64,000 nucleotides of DNA from JAYTQG01 sp043746815 (GTDB lineage Bacteria; Actinomycetota; Thermoleophilia; Miltoncostaeales; Miltoncostaeaceae), in contig JAYTQG010000144.1 of NCBI GenBank assembly GCA_043746815.1, positions 1 through 64,000 of the forward strand, read 5' to 3'. Below are positions 8,247 through 17,615 of the stretch, one piece after another; position 1 is the stretch's first letter; each line of letters starts with the position of its first letter. The translations under genes were made by a program, and so were the position numbers. The notes beneath the pieces were generated by a model, which made no database searches, had not been told where the DNA came from, and worked only from the letters and a program-made list of their open reading frames with translations.

Positions 8247-10228
8247 CGAAGCACCTCGCGGTAGAGCCCGACCAGCTTGGCGGCCTGCCCCTCAAAGGCA
8301 AAGTGATCGAGGAAGGCCCGGCGCCCTGCCGCTCCCATCTGTGCTGCCTGGTCGGGGTGCTCCAGAAGTTGCCGGATGGCAGCGGCGTGGGCCTCAGGAT
8401 CGTCTGGGGTGACGACAATGCCGCAGCGTGCCGATCGAACGATGGCGGCCATCCGCGGGAGATCACTGACGACGACGGGTCGCCCCGCGGCCATCGCCTC
8501 AATGAGCTTGGTTGGCACAGCGCGGTCGTAGTTGCCGTGACGCTGCAGCGGGATCCACGCAACGGCCGCCCCTGCGAGGAGCGCGGCAATCTCGGCGTGA
8601 TCAACAACGCCGAGGTGCCGAACACCGTCCGGTAGCTCGCCGGGATCGCCCGGACCGACCAGCACCAGCTGCCCTCCCTCGACCTGAACCAGGGGGAATG
8701 CGCGCTTCATCAGTGGGAGGCCACGTAGGGGCCCCAGCCCACCGACGTAGAGAACCGTCTGCCCGGTCGGCGGAGTGGGCTCGGCAAATGACGAGGCGAG
8801 CGGGGAGTTGTTCACACTGACCGCCCGAGACCCGGAGGCGGCAAATCTGGCGGCCAGGTCTTCGTTCGCTGTCACCGTGGCGCGCAGGCGTCCGGCGAGA
8901 ATTTGCTCGGCGCGCTCAGCAACAACGGCGAGAGGTGCGCGCAGTCGAGTGGGCAGCCAGCGCTTGGTCTTCGTGGTCTCCCCGAGGTACTCATGTGCGT
9001 CATAGATCACGGGGCGCCGGGTCCGCCAGGCCAGTAGCACCGCCGCGGGGAGAAGTTCGGGGTCGTGCACGTGGTAAATGTCGGCACCCGCGCGGCGGGC
9101 AGACTCCACCAGCCGCCAGCCTGCGGCAATTCGCGCCAAACGACGCTGCGGCTCGGCGAGGGCGAGCACCCGCGCATCTGCCCCGGCGGAGCGAAGCGCC
9201 GTCACCTCTTTGTGGAAGATCCGGACGTCGCGCGGCCGGTGGACACTCGTGAGGTGCAGCACCGACGTGCCGTCGAGGCGCCCTGCTGGTTCGGGCACGC
9301 CAGGGAGAAGTGGTCCAACGCGGGCACCGCGAGCGATCGCCTCATCGACCAGCGGCCACGTTGTTCCCGTCAGCCTGAGCGCTGCGTGTCCGCCCGCCCG
9401 CCGGACACTCTCGATGGCCTCGGCGGTGGCCGGAAGGTTTGGGACGACGCGGATCGCACCTCCGCTCGCGAGCGGAAATGGGCGAGCCATTGCGAATCCA
9501 AGGCCAGGTCGGCCGCAGATCAACCGCTCGATGCCAACTACCGCGAGGCGTGCCGGGTCGAAATGCCCGCGCCCCACCCGAACATCAGCCCCTGCCTCCT
9601 CGCTGAGATCGTCGAATGCTGCAGCGAGGGTCGCGTCGTGAATCCCCGGTAGGTCAAGCGCGACCTCTCCGCCGCTCGCGATTACCGCCCGCGCCTGACG
9701 CGACCGCTTGCGGCCCGAGACCCCGAAGACGGCGGTCAGCGCGAGTCCGCGCATCGCCGCCGCCTCAATTGCCGCGAGCAGTTCGGATGGACCGGCCGTG
9801 GTCGCATCGAAGATAAGTGTGAGGCCCCACTGTGTCGGGGGCCGTCCGCGGAGCAACGTTCGCAGGACGTCGACGTACCCCTCGACCGCGGGCTGGTTGT
9901 GAGGTGAACACAGTGAATCGCTGAGGAGCGCCTGTGCGCTTCGGACGATGTCGCCAGGAATGGGCCCGCCGGACGCGACTGGCGCCTCTGCGAATGTCAG
10001 GCCTGCGACCGTCTGACGAGTGATCGGCTGTGTAGGCGGCGGACCGCCCAGCATTGGTATCCAAATCCCCGTGCCAGGTTGTGTCGGGGAGTAGACGAGG
10101 TCCGCGCCGCCGGTGGCCACGAAACGCGGCGACCGGCCGAGTGCTTCCGCGAACATGGAAAGTGTGGCTTGGGCGGCATTGAGGTCGCCGGGAGGGCAGG
10201 CATCAACGCGGATCGTCAGATCAGTCAT
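8243..10228 (-). CDS. Degenerate NodB-like deacetylase domain fused to a family 4 glycosyltransferase
   Basis: This 661-residue protein has two parts. Residues about 120-300 resemble a NodB polysaccharide-deacetylase barrel: WGLTLIFDATTAGPSELL matches the first strand and GGEVALDLPGIHD the second motif. The catalytic Asp pair and the HxxxH metal site are absent, so deacetylase activity is unlikely. Residues about 310-661 are a GT4 domain with YHVHDPELLPAA, VIYDAHEYLGE, VLYVGGLGPLRG and the donor-binding region PTKLIEAMAAGRPVVVSD. ATG 10228 overlaps the upstream stop by eight bases. The first 110 residues match nothing I recognise. The dead domain may bind glycan or position the transferase; that is inference. 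Confidence 0.85.
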   Translation of the reverse strand: MTDLTIRVDACPPGDLNAAQATLSMFAEALGRSPRFVATGGADLVYSPTQPGTGIWIPMLGGPPPTQPITRQTVAGLTFAEAPVASGGPIPGDIVRSAQALLSDSLCSPHNQPAVEGYVDVLRTLLRGRPPTQWGLTLIFDATTAGPSELLAAIEAAAMRGLALTAVFGVSGRKRSRQARAVIASGGEVALDLPGIHDATLAAAFDDLSEEAGADVRVGRGHFDPARLAVVGIERLICGRPGLGFAMARPFPLASGGAIRVVPNLPATAEAIESVRRAGGHAALRLTGTTWPLVDEAIARGARVGPLLPGVPEPAGRLDGTSVLHLTSVHRPRDVRIFHKEVTALRSAGADARVLALAEPQRRLARIAAGWRLVESARRAGADIYHVHDPELLPAAVLLAWRTRRPVIYDAHEYLGETTKTKRWLPTRLRAPLAVVAERAEQILAGRLRATVTANEDLAARFAASGSRAVSVNNSPLASSFAEPTPPTGQTVLYVGGLGPLRGLPLMKRAFPLVQVEGGQLVLVGPGDPGELPDGVRHLGVVDHAEIAALLAGAAVAWIPLQRHGNYDRAVPTKLIEAMAAGRPVVVSDLPRMAAIVRSARCGIVVTPDDPEAHAAAIRQLLEHPDQAAQMGAAGRRAFLDHFAFEGQAAKLVGLYREVLR

Positions 10229-11411
10229 GGGCGAGGTCGCGGTAGATCCCAGCCATGGTCGCGGCATTCGTTGCCCAGGTGAATCGGTCGAGCACTCGGG
10301 CGCGCCCCGCGATACCCATCTGGGCGGCCCGATTCGGGTCCGTGATCAGTGTCGCCAGTGCGTCCGCCAGAAGCTCCGGACGTTCCGAGGGCACCAAGAG
10401 GCCGGTTTCTCCGTCGATGACTGCCTCGGGTGTCCCCCCGACCCGCGTCGCGACTACAGGGCGTTGGCATGCCATTGCCTCACAGGCTGCCGTCGGCAGT
10501 CCTTCTGAGCGACTCGGCAAGACAACGACATCCGCGGCCGCAAACCACCAGGCCACCTCATCGTGCGAGACCTGCCCAGGCCAGGTCACCCGCCCGGTGA
10601 GGCCAAGCTCGGCGATCCGCGCGGCAAGCGTGGTGCGCAGCGGCCCCGCCCCAACGATTGCGAGCCGGGGGGCCTGCTCGCGCCTGGCAAGCGCGCCCAT
10701 CGCCTCGACCAGCACGTCGACACCCTTCACACGCTTCAGCTGCCCTACGTAGACGATCAGTGGACCGAGTTCGGGGAGCCCCAACTTGCGCCGAGCGGCG
10801 AGGGCGTCGCGAGGGGAAAACCGTTCGGTGTCGGCTCCGTTCGGGACAATTCTGGTTGGTCGGCCCGGTTTCCCGATGGCTTCTGCCAGATCGCGCAGCG
10901 CCTGGCTGACCGCGATGAACTGGTCTGCACCCTCAATCGCCTCACGCACCACACCGTGCAGCGCCGCGCTGCGGGCGGGGAGTTCGCGTACATCGGCACC
11001 ATGCGCGGTCACGACAACCGGAACGTCCAGGGCACGTCCGATCTGGACTGCGGCCCAGCCATCGGGCGCCGCAGTGTGCGCATGGATCACGTCGATGGGC
11101 CACGCGCGGTGAACCCGAAATATGCTCCCGCTGACTGCCCGGCGCATCACGCGTGGCGCCCGGTGACCGAGCAGTCCTCGCGGGAGCACAAGCTGTCTGG
11201 TGTAGTCGACGTGGACGCCGTCTCGAACGGTCGTGCGGGGTGTGTCGCGGTAGGCCCGAAAGCGCGGCAGCGGCGGAGCGAACGCCTTCGGCGAGCACAC
11301 GCGGACGTCGACGCCATGCTCAACCAGGGCTCGGACCTGCTCCGCTACGAACGTTCCCGCCGCTTCGTCCACGGCGCTTGGATACATGTGGCTGAGCATC
11401 AGGACCCTCAC
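10221..11411 (-). CDS. Family 4 glycosyltransferase
   Basis: This 396-residue GT-B enzyme starts VRVLMLSHMYPSAVDEAAG with a glycine-rich acceptor-side loop. It continues with DVIHAHTAAPDGWAA and VVVTAHGADVRELP, and ends in a canonical donor domain: IVYVGQLKRVKGVDVLVEA, the EX7E-like segment around SRSEGLPTAACEAMACQRP, then GGTPEAVIDGETGLLV. It presumably extends the repeat unit at the inner membrane face. GTG 11411 overlaps the O-antigen ligase stop as GTGA, and the first motif begins at this codon. The longer frame to 11639 is antisense-type shadow sequence. No membrane anchor is seen. Confidence 0.9.
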   Translation of the reverse strand: MRVLMLSHMYPSAVDEAAGTFVAEQVRALVEHGVDVRVCSPKAFAPPLPRFRAYRDTPRTTVRDGVHVDYTRQLVLPRGLLGHRAPRVMRRAVSGSIFRVHRAWPIDVIHAHTAAPDGWAAVQIGRALDVPVVVTAHGADVRELPARSAALHGVVREAIEGADQFIAVSQALRDLAEAIGKPGRPTRIVPNGADTERFSPRDALAARRKLGLPELGPLIVYVGQLKRVKGVDVLVEAMGALARREQAPRLAIVGAGPLRTTLAARIAELGLTGRVTWPGQVSHDEVAWWFAAADVVVLPSRSEGLPTAACEAMACQRPVVATRVGGTPEAVIDGETGLLVPSERPELLADALATLITDPNRAAQMGIAGRARVLDRFTWATNAATMAGIYRDLAHD

Positions 11412-12874
11412 CGGCTGCCCAGCGTTCGGTGGCCGACGGCGACGGCAGCCATGGCGAGGCCAACGGCAATCCAGAGGGGACCAAAATGGATGGATGTAGA
11501 TGGGGCGAGGCCACCGGCAATGAACCCCAGCAACGAAAGGGCACCGGCGAACCCGAGGTACTTCACGAACGGGTCGCGCGCGCGCCAGCCAACCCGTAGG
11601 CAGCGGCTGACGAGATACAGGTAGAGCGCGAACCAGCACGCGAATCCAATGACACCACCGTTGACCAAGACCTCAAGCCACCAGTTGTGGAGGTTCGGCA
11701 CCGGCGGGGCGTTCGGCAGTGCCGCAACTTCGCTCTCGGCATTCCCTGCGCCAACTCCAAGCCCACCACTCTCCACGAACAGATTCAGGCCGTCCAGTTG
11801 GAGTGAACTGCGGACGCCGCCGCTTCCGGTGTCGCTATTGACCTGCCCGGAGAGTGTGCTGAAGCTGAATTTGTCGAGTGCTCGCGTTGGCAGTTTGATG
11901 AGCCCGCCGCCTCCGGTGACCGCCGGGACAACGACCACCAGCGACACGACAGCGACCGCCACTGCGCCGATAACCCGTCCGCGTCCCCGGCGGTCCCCGG
12001 CGGTCAGCGCGACCAACCCGAGGAGAACAATCCCAAGCGCCAGGAGGTTGCTCTTGCTTCCGGTGTAGAGCAGTGCCCCGAGCGCCGCAAGCGTGCCACC
12101 GACACCCAGAATCCGCAGGCGAATGTCGCGGCTAACAACGGGAAGCAGCAAGAAGTACGGCAGCGAGAGCGTCAGGAACGTCGCGAAGTTGTTCTGGTTG
12201 CCAAACAGGGAGGTGGCTCCAAAGGCCACCTGGCGATCTTGTCCGAGAAGTGCTGAGGTCGGCAGCCTGACGCCCAACACCAACTCTGCCATGGCAATCG
12301 CGATGGCAAGGCAGAAGGTGGCCCCGAGTACCTTGAAAATCCGCGTCAACCCGTGCGACGAGCGCCCCGCGATGCCGATTGCGCAGGCCATTCCCGCCAT
12401 CATGGCCAGAAAGAGGGTCCAACGGGCGGCTGCCACCGTGTCGCGCGCCCAGAGGATCGAGAGTGCAGACCAGAGCACCCAGACACTGATCAGCAGGACT
12501 GGTCGTCCAAGTCCTGCCACAACCGGAAGGCGACCGCCGATCAGGATGTAGCCGACGAGCCCGAGGCCGAGGCCGACAATCAAGATGCGAAAGGCGAACA
12601 GCCACGGAACGCCGGGGACCGCAAGGTTTGGACCGACAATGGCCGCCACGGCCGTCAACGGGACCGCGGCCCAGCCGAGCCGCCGGACGGGAGTGTTGCG
12701 AAGGAGCGCCGCCGCAAGTGCGATCAGCGCGAGGGCAATACCCGCGAGTGGTTGGACAACGGCAGCAGCGCCTGCCAGGGTTGCGAGCCCCAGCAGCCAG
12801 ACGAAAACCACGGGCGGAATGGATCGCACGGACACCGCCGCCGAGGATAGATCCCTCTCCAGGTCGCTGCTCAC
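11408..12874 (-). CDS. O-antigen ligase/polymerase (Wzy/WaaL-like), first copy in operon
   Basis: This 488-residue polytopic protein has about 12 hydrophobic segments. The Wzy_C-type region contains SLFGNQNNFATFLTLSLPY and a large extracytoplasmic loop, followed by GVGAGNAESE and NLHNWWLEVLVNGGVIG. The His-Asn followed by a Gly-rich helix is the usual ligase/polymerase signature. With Wzz and a flippase in the same operon, either repeat-unit polymerisation or transfer to an acceptor is likely. It is one of two such proteins here, and sequence alone cannot say which is the polymerase. GTG 12874 lies in a GTGA overlap with the upstream GT4. Confidence 0.85.
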   Translation of the reverse strand: MSSDLERDLSSAAVSVRSIPPVVFVWLLGLATLAGAAAVVQPLAGIALALIALAAALLRNTPVRRLGWAAVPLTAVAAIVGPNLAVPGVPWLFAFRILIVGLGLGLVGYILIGGRLPVVAGLGRPVLLISVWVLWSALSILWARDTVAAARWTLFLAMMAGMACAIGIAGRSSHGLTRIFKVLGATFCLAIAIAMAELVLGVRLPTSALLGQDRQVAFGATSLFGNQNNFATFLTLSLPYFLLLPVVSRDIRLRILGVGGTLAALGALLYTGSKSNLLALGIVLLGLVALTAGDRRGRGRVIGAVAVAVVSLVVVVPAVTGGGGLIKLPTRALDKFSFSTLSGQVNSDTGSGGVRSSLQLDGLNLFVESGGLGVGAGNAESEVAALPNAPPVPNLHNWWLEVLVNGGVIGFACWFALYLYLVSRCLRVGWRARDPFVKYLGFAGALSLLGFIAGGLAPSTSIHFGPLWIAVGLAMAAVAVGHRTLGSR

Positions 12875-13926
12875 CGTGCCGCCCTGGCGAGGACGTCCAT
12901 CACGATCATGGCTTGCTGGTCCACGCCATGTGGCAGCGCGGCTTCCCGACACTCCTCTGGGCTTGGAGGATCCGAAAGAAGTCCCGCAATTGCGCCTGCG
13001 ATGTCGTTCGGATCGCTTGGGTCAACGATGGCGCCAACCCGGGTGCGCGGCACCACCTCAGCCGTTCCACCAACGCGTGTTGCGACGACCGGTCGTCCGC
13101 TGGCAAGGGCCTCGAGGGCCACGACCCCGAGTGGCTCGACGAGGCTCGCGACCGCGAGGACATCGGCCGCACACATCCAAGCGGCCACCGCATCATGCGT
13201 CACAACCCCAGGGCGGATGAGCGCCGCTGAAAGCCCAAGTCGTCTCGCCCCAGCCTCCACGGCGCCAACGAGGGGACCATCGCCGACCAACGCAACCCGC
13301 ACGTCAGGATGCGACGCCCGCGCCAGCGCGACAGCCTGGAGGAGACCGACGGGATTTTTCCGTTCCGTCAAACCCCCGACGGCCAGCACGATCGGCCCAT
13401 CTGGTGCGAGGCCAAGGCGAGCCCGCGCAACGGCCTTGTCGCGCGGCGCAAACCGGTCGAGGTCGACACCCATATGGGCGACAGTGATGGGAGGGAGGGC
13501 AAGGCCGCTCGCCGTGAGTTCATCTGCCAGATAGCGACTGACGGCGATGACCTCCGATGCGCCAGCAAGGCCGCGTTGGGTCGCGGCGCGGAGTGTCGGC
13601 CGAGTGAGGTTCCGGACATCGCGTCCATGCGCCGTGACCACCCATGGACGGCGCGCGATACGCCCAGCCGTGGCGGCGATCGCCCCGGTGGGAAAGAGGT
13701 AATGCGCGTAGATCACGTCACAGGCCTTCGCCGCGGCGAGTGTCTGGGCGGCCAGGCGTCCGTACTTCGCAGGGGTCGCCAACAGGCCGCGTGAGCGGGT
13801 CGCGATCACCCGGCGGTCCACGTGGGCACCCCGGCGGCCCAGCGCGTCGCACATCGTCTGTATGAAGGCACCGTAGTCCGGGTCATCCGGCCCCGGGTAC
13901 ATGTTGCTCGCGACGAGGACGCGCAC
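12871..13926 (-). CDS. Family 4 glycosyltransferase
   Basis: This 351-residue GT-B protein starts VRVLVASNMYPGPDDPDYGAF. It contains DVIYAHYLFPTGAIAA, WVVTAHGRDVRNL and the donor domain VLAVGGLTERKNPVGLLQA, ASLVEPLGVVALEALASGRPVVATRVGGTAEVV. The glutamate-containing EPLGVVALEAL segment carries the EX7E-like acid pair that binds the nucleotide sugar in GT4 enzymes. GTG 13926 lies 25 nt after the stop of the second O-antigen ligase, one of the few non-overlapping junctions in the operon. It is distantly similar in layout to the GT4 at 10221-11411 and probably adds another sugar of the same repeat. Confidence 0.9.
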   Translation of the reverse strand: MRVLVASNMYPGPDDPDYGAFIQTMCDALGRRGAHVDRRVIATRSRGLLATPAKYGRLAAQTLAAAKACDVIYAHYLFPTGAIAATAGRIARRPWVVTAHGRDVRNLTRPTLRAATQRGLAGASEVIAVSRYLADELTASGLALPPITVAHMGVDLDRFAPRDKAVARARLGLAPDGPIVLAVGGLTERKNPVGLLQAVALARASHPDVRVALVGDGPLVGAVEAGARRLGLSAALIRPGVVTHDAVAAWMCAADVLAVASLVEPLGVVALEALASGRPVVATRVGGTAEVVPRTRVGAIVDPSDPNDIAGAIAGLLSDPPSPEECREAALPHGVDQQAMIVMDVLARAAR

Positions 13927-13951
13927 TATTGGGCTGGTCCGGAGTCGCCCA

Positions 13952-15481
13952 TCAGACCTCTTGCCCCCCTCCGAGGGCCCAGACGCCCGGAGCGTCACCA
14001 ACCTTTCCGGGCCGACCGCTCGCAAGCAGCGCCATCGTCCCCGCGGCGATCACCCAGAGATAGGGGTCTTCGAAGAAGGCTGCGTAGAGGGTGCTGTGGA
14101 GGAAGATCCCGGCCATCATCGCGAGCCCAGTCCATGCAGCCCAACCCGGCCCTCCGGCGAGCCGGGAACGCTTGCGTATGGCGCTGGCGCCCCAAACGAG
14201 CAGCGCGGCCAGGCCCCCAGCACCGACTACGCCCAATTCGCTGAGGACCGTCACCGGAGTGTTGTGCGAGATGAACACACGCGTCCGCTTCTTCTCGGCT
14301 TTCGTAAAGCTGGCGGTGTACTCCTTTTCAAAACTGCCCACCCCGACACCGAGTATCGGCGCGGTTCGCCAGATCTGAAGTCCACCCTTGATGAGGGCAA
14401 ATCGCCCCTCACTGACGTGCGAGAGGTACTGAGCGTCGGTCATCACGCGCCGGACGTTCTTGCTTCCAGCGGCTGCAACGCCCCCGCCGATAAGGAGGAG
14501 TGCCGCGAGCAGCGCCATCACACGCCGAGGGCGGAAGGCTCGGGCCGAGAGCAGCGTCAGGCCAAGCATCAGCGCGAGCGCACTCGACCGAGAAACGCTA
14601 ACTGCGAGCGCCAACATCTGCAGGACGCAGAAGATCCCCGCCCAGATCAAGACTCGTGGGGTGCGCCACCAGAGTCCGGCCGCCACGGCGCCAAGAATTC
14701 CAATCACGAGAAAGCGACCGAGGATGTTGGGGTCGTAGAACGTGCTGTTGACCCGGAAGAAGCGGCTGTAGATGTGGCCTTGTTTGAGGGTGTCATTCCA
14801 AAACACCGTGCGGGTCTCGTACTGCACGAGCGCGATGACCGTGACGATCACCGATACCAGGCCGGTGCCCCACGCCAAGATTCGCAGCGACCGGGCGCGC
14901 GGCCACATCCGAAGGACGAGGAGGTACAGCAAGGTGAACGGGAGATAGAAGAACGCGATCTTGACGGCCGCTTCCTTGCCCGCACTCGTCCAGAGCATCG
15001 AAACGAGCGTGAACGCAACGAAAAGCCCCAGTGGGATGTCGACAGCCGTTCGCTTCGTCTTCTCGTCCGCCTCGTCCCGCCCCTCGAAGAGCCATGCCAT
15101 CACGCCTACGGCGATGACGCAGTACAGCGGTAACAGCAGGTTGTGGTTGTCGCTATCGCCCAACGAAAAGGGAACGCGGAACGGAAGCGCCGCGGCCAAC
15201 GCCGCAAACCAGTACCCAGGACGGTTGTTGACGAAGCGTGCCACCAGTACGAGTACGCCTAGGCCAGCTAGCAGCCCGACCGCCGCGATGACGGCAACGG
15301 TGGGACGTTTGACTCGCGTCCCCAGGCTGCCGTCGAAGGCAACGCTGACACCCATGGCGATCCAGGCGCCGTTCGCGAGGGTCAAACCAGTCAGCCGTCG
15401 CGGTGCCCATCTGATCGGGATCAGCAGGAGAAGGACACCCAGGGCACCCACCACCGCGGCGATTTCGCGGGTGAGTGTCAT
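13952..15481 (-). CDS. O-antigen ligase/polymerase (Wzy/WaaL-like), second copy in operon
   Basis: This 509-residue membrane protein has about 12 spans. The Wzy_C-like core shows YDPNILGRFLVIGILG, then a large loop with SHVSEGRFALIKGGLQIW, GVGVGSFEKEY and FISHNTPVTVLSELGVVG, in which His-Asn and the following glutamate match the ligase family motif. ATG 15481 forms an ATGA overlap with the FlgD-like gene. Two ligase-family proteins in one operon suggest a division between polymerisation of the repeat and attachment of the finished chain, which is inference. A longer frame reaching 16192 is shadow sequence of the upstream gene. Confidence 0.86.
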   Translation of the reverse strand: MTLTREIAAVVGALGVLLLLIPIRWAPRRLTGLTLANGAWIAMGVSVAFDGSLGTRVKRPTVAVIAAVGLLAGLGVLVLVARFVNNRPGYWFAALAAALPFRVPFSLGDSDNHNLLLPLYCVIAVGVMAWLFEGRDEADEKTKRTAVDIPLGLFVAFTLVSMLWTSAGKEAAVKIAFFYLPFTLLYLLVLRMWPRARSLRILAWGTGLVSVIVTVIALVQYETRTVFWNDTLKQGHIYSRFFRVNSTFYDPNILGRFLVIGILGAVAAGLWWRTPRVLIWAGIFCVLQMLALAVSVSRSSALALMLGLTLLSARAFRPRRVMALLAALLLIGGGVAAAGSKNVRRVMTDAQYLSHVSEGRFALIKGGLQIWRTAPILGVGVGSFEKEYTASFTKAEKKRTRVFISHNTPVTVLSELGVVGAGGLAALLVWGASAIRKRSRLAGGPGWAAWTGLAMMAGIFLHSTLYAAFFEDPYLWVIAAGTMALLASGRPGKVGDAPGVWALGGGQEV

Positions 15482-16497
15482 CGTCCGAGCGGCACGAGGG
15501 CCTGGCCGGTCGCTGTTGTCGCAAGTACCCAGAGGGCGCCTGGTCGGATGGTCCGCGGAAGCCGGATACGAGTCCGACCAGCCGGGCCGCGAACCGGGCG
15601 CCCGACGGCGCGTCCAATCGGGGTGACCCGCCGGTCGCCCGGGGTGCCAGTCCGTCGGAAAAACTGGAGGGTCACGGGCACGGAGCCTGCAAGACCAGCG
15701 CCCGTCGTCGACGAAAGCGCGACCCGGATGAGTCCCCCGGGGCGCGCACCCGCCGGAACGGCGCGGCCCACCACGTGGCCGACCCAACAGGTACGAGAGT
15801 CGCCTCGCCGGTTGCCAGCCTGATCTGTCGCAGTTGCGACGACGCGGTAGATGCCGGGAGGAACCGGTCGCCCATTCGGGCGGGCATCCCAACTCCAGCG
15901 AACACGTTCGCCCGCGAACGGGCCGCGCTTGTCGACGGTTTTGCCTGCCCGCATCACCGAGAGCACCACGTTGGCATGCGCTTCGACGGACACCCTCGTC
16001 CGGCACTCGCCGGGCCGTATTCCATCCATCGCCGCCGACTGCACCGCGAGACCCCCGAGGGCCGGTGGGACCGTGTCGATCGTGATCCGGTTCGGGCGAT
16101 TCCAGCGCTTTCCCCGGGCTCCCCGGGCAAGGAGTTCCAGCGTGTAGTCGCCGTCCGGCAGGAGACGTCCCGAGTCGGCGCGTCCTCCCCACGGCGCGAG
16201 CACCGGAGTGGTGCGGGTGGAGCGAAGGAGCGACTCGTCGGGAATGAGGACGCGAACCAACCGGTGATCTGCGTCGAGCACGCTGAGACGGACCACCGCG
16301 GGCTCATTCAAACGGACCGCCACTCGCGCGATGTCTTTTGTGCCGTCGGCGTTCGGGCTGAACCGCCGAGTTACGAAAAACTGCTGGACCAGCGGCGGGG
16401 GCGTTGGGAAGGCAAAGGGAAGCACAAAGATCACGATGGCACCGCAGAAGATCACGAACACGCCCGTGGCGGCCGCGATGGTGGGTCCGCGTCTCAT
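15478..16497 (-). CDS. Membrane-anchored FlgD/Ig-like repeat protein
   Basis: The 339-residue product begins MRRGPTIAAATGVFVIFCG, an N-terminal membrane anchor or uncleaved signal, and the rest is predicted outside the cell. Residues about 40-60 read FVTRRFSPNADGTKDIARV, the FSPNxDGxxD start of FlgD-like or CHU_C-like Ig domains. Two Ig-like modules follow, each ending in a LLPDGDYTLEL or PVPPGIYRVVA strand, where sugar- or protein-binding Ig folds place a D/PGxY motif. It has no enzyme motif. ATGA overlaps on both sides place it with the secreted glycoside hydrolase, so a structural or docking role in polymer export is an inference. Confidence 0.8.
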   Translation of the reverse strand: MRRGPTIAAATGVFVIFCGAIVIFVLPFAFPTPPPLVQQFFVTRRFSPNADGTKDIARVAVRLNEPAVVRLSVLDADHRLVRVLIPDESLLRSTRTTPVLAPWGGRADSGRLLPDGDYTLELLARGARGKRWNRPNRITIDTVPPALGGLAVQSAAMDGIRPGECRTRVSVEAHANVVLSVMRAGKTVDKRGPFAGERVRWSWDARPNGRPVPPGIYRVVATATDQAGNRRGDSRTCWVGHVVGRAVPAGARPGGLIRVALSSTTGAGLAGSVPVTLQFFRRTGTPGDRRVTPIGRAVGRPVRGPAGRTRIRLPRTIRPGALWVLATTATGQALVPLGR

Positions 16498-17615
16498 GGC
16501 GCAAGCGCCAGCGTCGCGGGATTTGCAACCGCAAGCGCGCGAAATGCGGCGAGACTCGGCTTTGGGGTGCCGTCACCACGGAGAAGCCCGCCGGTCCAGT
16601 CGGGGTTGTCCGAGAGGTTGAACCAGGTCACGAGCGCGACCTGCGGGTGCCGGGCAGCGGCCCGCCAGGTGGTCGTCACCCACGCTGCCTGCTGCGCTTC
16701 ACTCACGAAGTAGCGGTGCGAGCGATTGTAGGACGTATGGTAGCCGGTTTCGTCCACAAGGATCGGAATGTTTGGCCGCACTGTGGCCAGTCTGCGTTCC
16801 AACGCTCCCAAGGTGTTCCAGGATGGGAAGAACGGTGCGGTATCCGGCGATCCGATCGGATAGATGTGCTGACTCCAAAACTCAAATGGCACCCGGCGCG
16901 CACGGATTTCGTCGATCAATAGTTGAACGCCTTGGCTATCGCCCGCCGATCGACACGTGGCGGCGTGACCCCCTTGCGGTCCGGCTGAACCGGCGACAAC
17001 CTGTGCATTTGGGTTCGCGGCGTGGATCGCCGCCCCTGCCTGACGAAGGAGTTCCGCATAGATGGCGGGGCTCGCCGGGCGCAGCTTCGTACCCACCATC
17101 CGGCACTGAGGCATGAGATAACGGCCGATATTCGGCTCGTTCCAGGGCTCGATGAAGCGCAGCTCGGGGAGGATGCCACCGTTCGGGTCTGGCCAGTCTC
17201 CCCGGTAGCGGGCCGCAAGTGCCCCCGCGAAGTCCGCGAGATCACCGGCACCTGGCGCGGCGTTGAGTGCCCCAGACGCCGATGCCCATGTCGGTGTCTG
17301 GAAGATGTCACCAATTACGGTGGCAATTCCGCGTTTCGATAGGCCGCGCATGATCGCATCCAGGCGATTCCACCGATATGCAGGGTCGTTCGGGTTACGT
17401 GGCGCGCTCGGCCGTTCAGGGGCGAGGTCGTGCCACAGGACATCAACTCGCGTCGTTCGAGTGCCCGTCGCTGCGAGAAGGTCGAGGCGGTGGTCCACAT
17501 CGGCTTCCGGGCCTGAGGCCAGTTGGTCGTCCTGGACGGACACCACGGGCCCGGCAATCGCCAAGGGTGCGACGAGAAGAGCAGCGACGGTCCACGCGAG
17601 TCCTCGAGGCATCAT
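16494..17615 (-). CDS. Secreted glycoside hydrolase, clan A (GH39/GH5-like)
   Basis: This 373-residue protein has a signal peptide (MMPRGLAWTVAALLVAPLAIAG) and a single TIM-barrel domain. The acid/base glutamate is E160 in FIEPWNEPN, and the likely nucleophile is E289 in ILVDETGYHT, spaced as in clan A glycosidases. PslG of the Pseudomonas Psl locus is a GH39 enzyme placed in an exopolysaccharide operon in the same way, so trimming or release of polymer outside the membrane is a reasonable inference. ATG 17615 overlaps the upstream stop as ATGA; an earlier in-frame codon at 17627 is less likely. Substrate specificity is unknown. Confidence 0.85.
   Translation of the reverse strand: MMPRGLAWTVAALLVAPLAIAGPVVSVQDDQLASGPEADVDHRLDLLAATGTRTTRVDVLWHDLAPERPSAPRNPNDPAYRWNRLDAIMRGLSKRGIATVIGDIFQTPTWASASGALNAAPGAGDLADFAGALAARYRGDWPDPNGGILPELRFIEPWNEPNIGRYLMPQCRMVGTKLRPASPAIYAELLRQAGAAIHAANPNAQVVAGSAGPQGGHAATCRSAGDSQGVQLLIDEIRARRVPFEFWSQHIYPIGSPDTAPFFPSWNTLGALERRLATVRPNIPILVDETGYHTSYNRSHRYFVSEAQQAAWVTTTWRAAARHPQVALVTWFNLSDNPDWTGGLLRGDGTPKPSLAAFRALAVANPATLALAP

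Noticed and set aside
7359..8264. 301-codon plus-strand open frame opposite the flippase
   Set aside because: It is antisense to a conserved membrane protein and has an Arg/Asp/Gln-rich composition typical of high-G+C shadow frames. The same applies to long antisense frames at 10563-11624, 13901-15133, 15475-16713 and 60257-61468.
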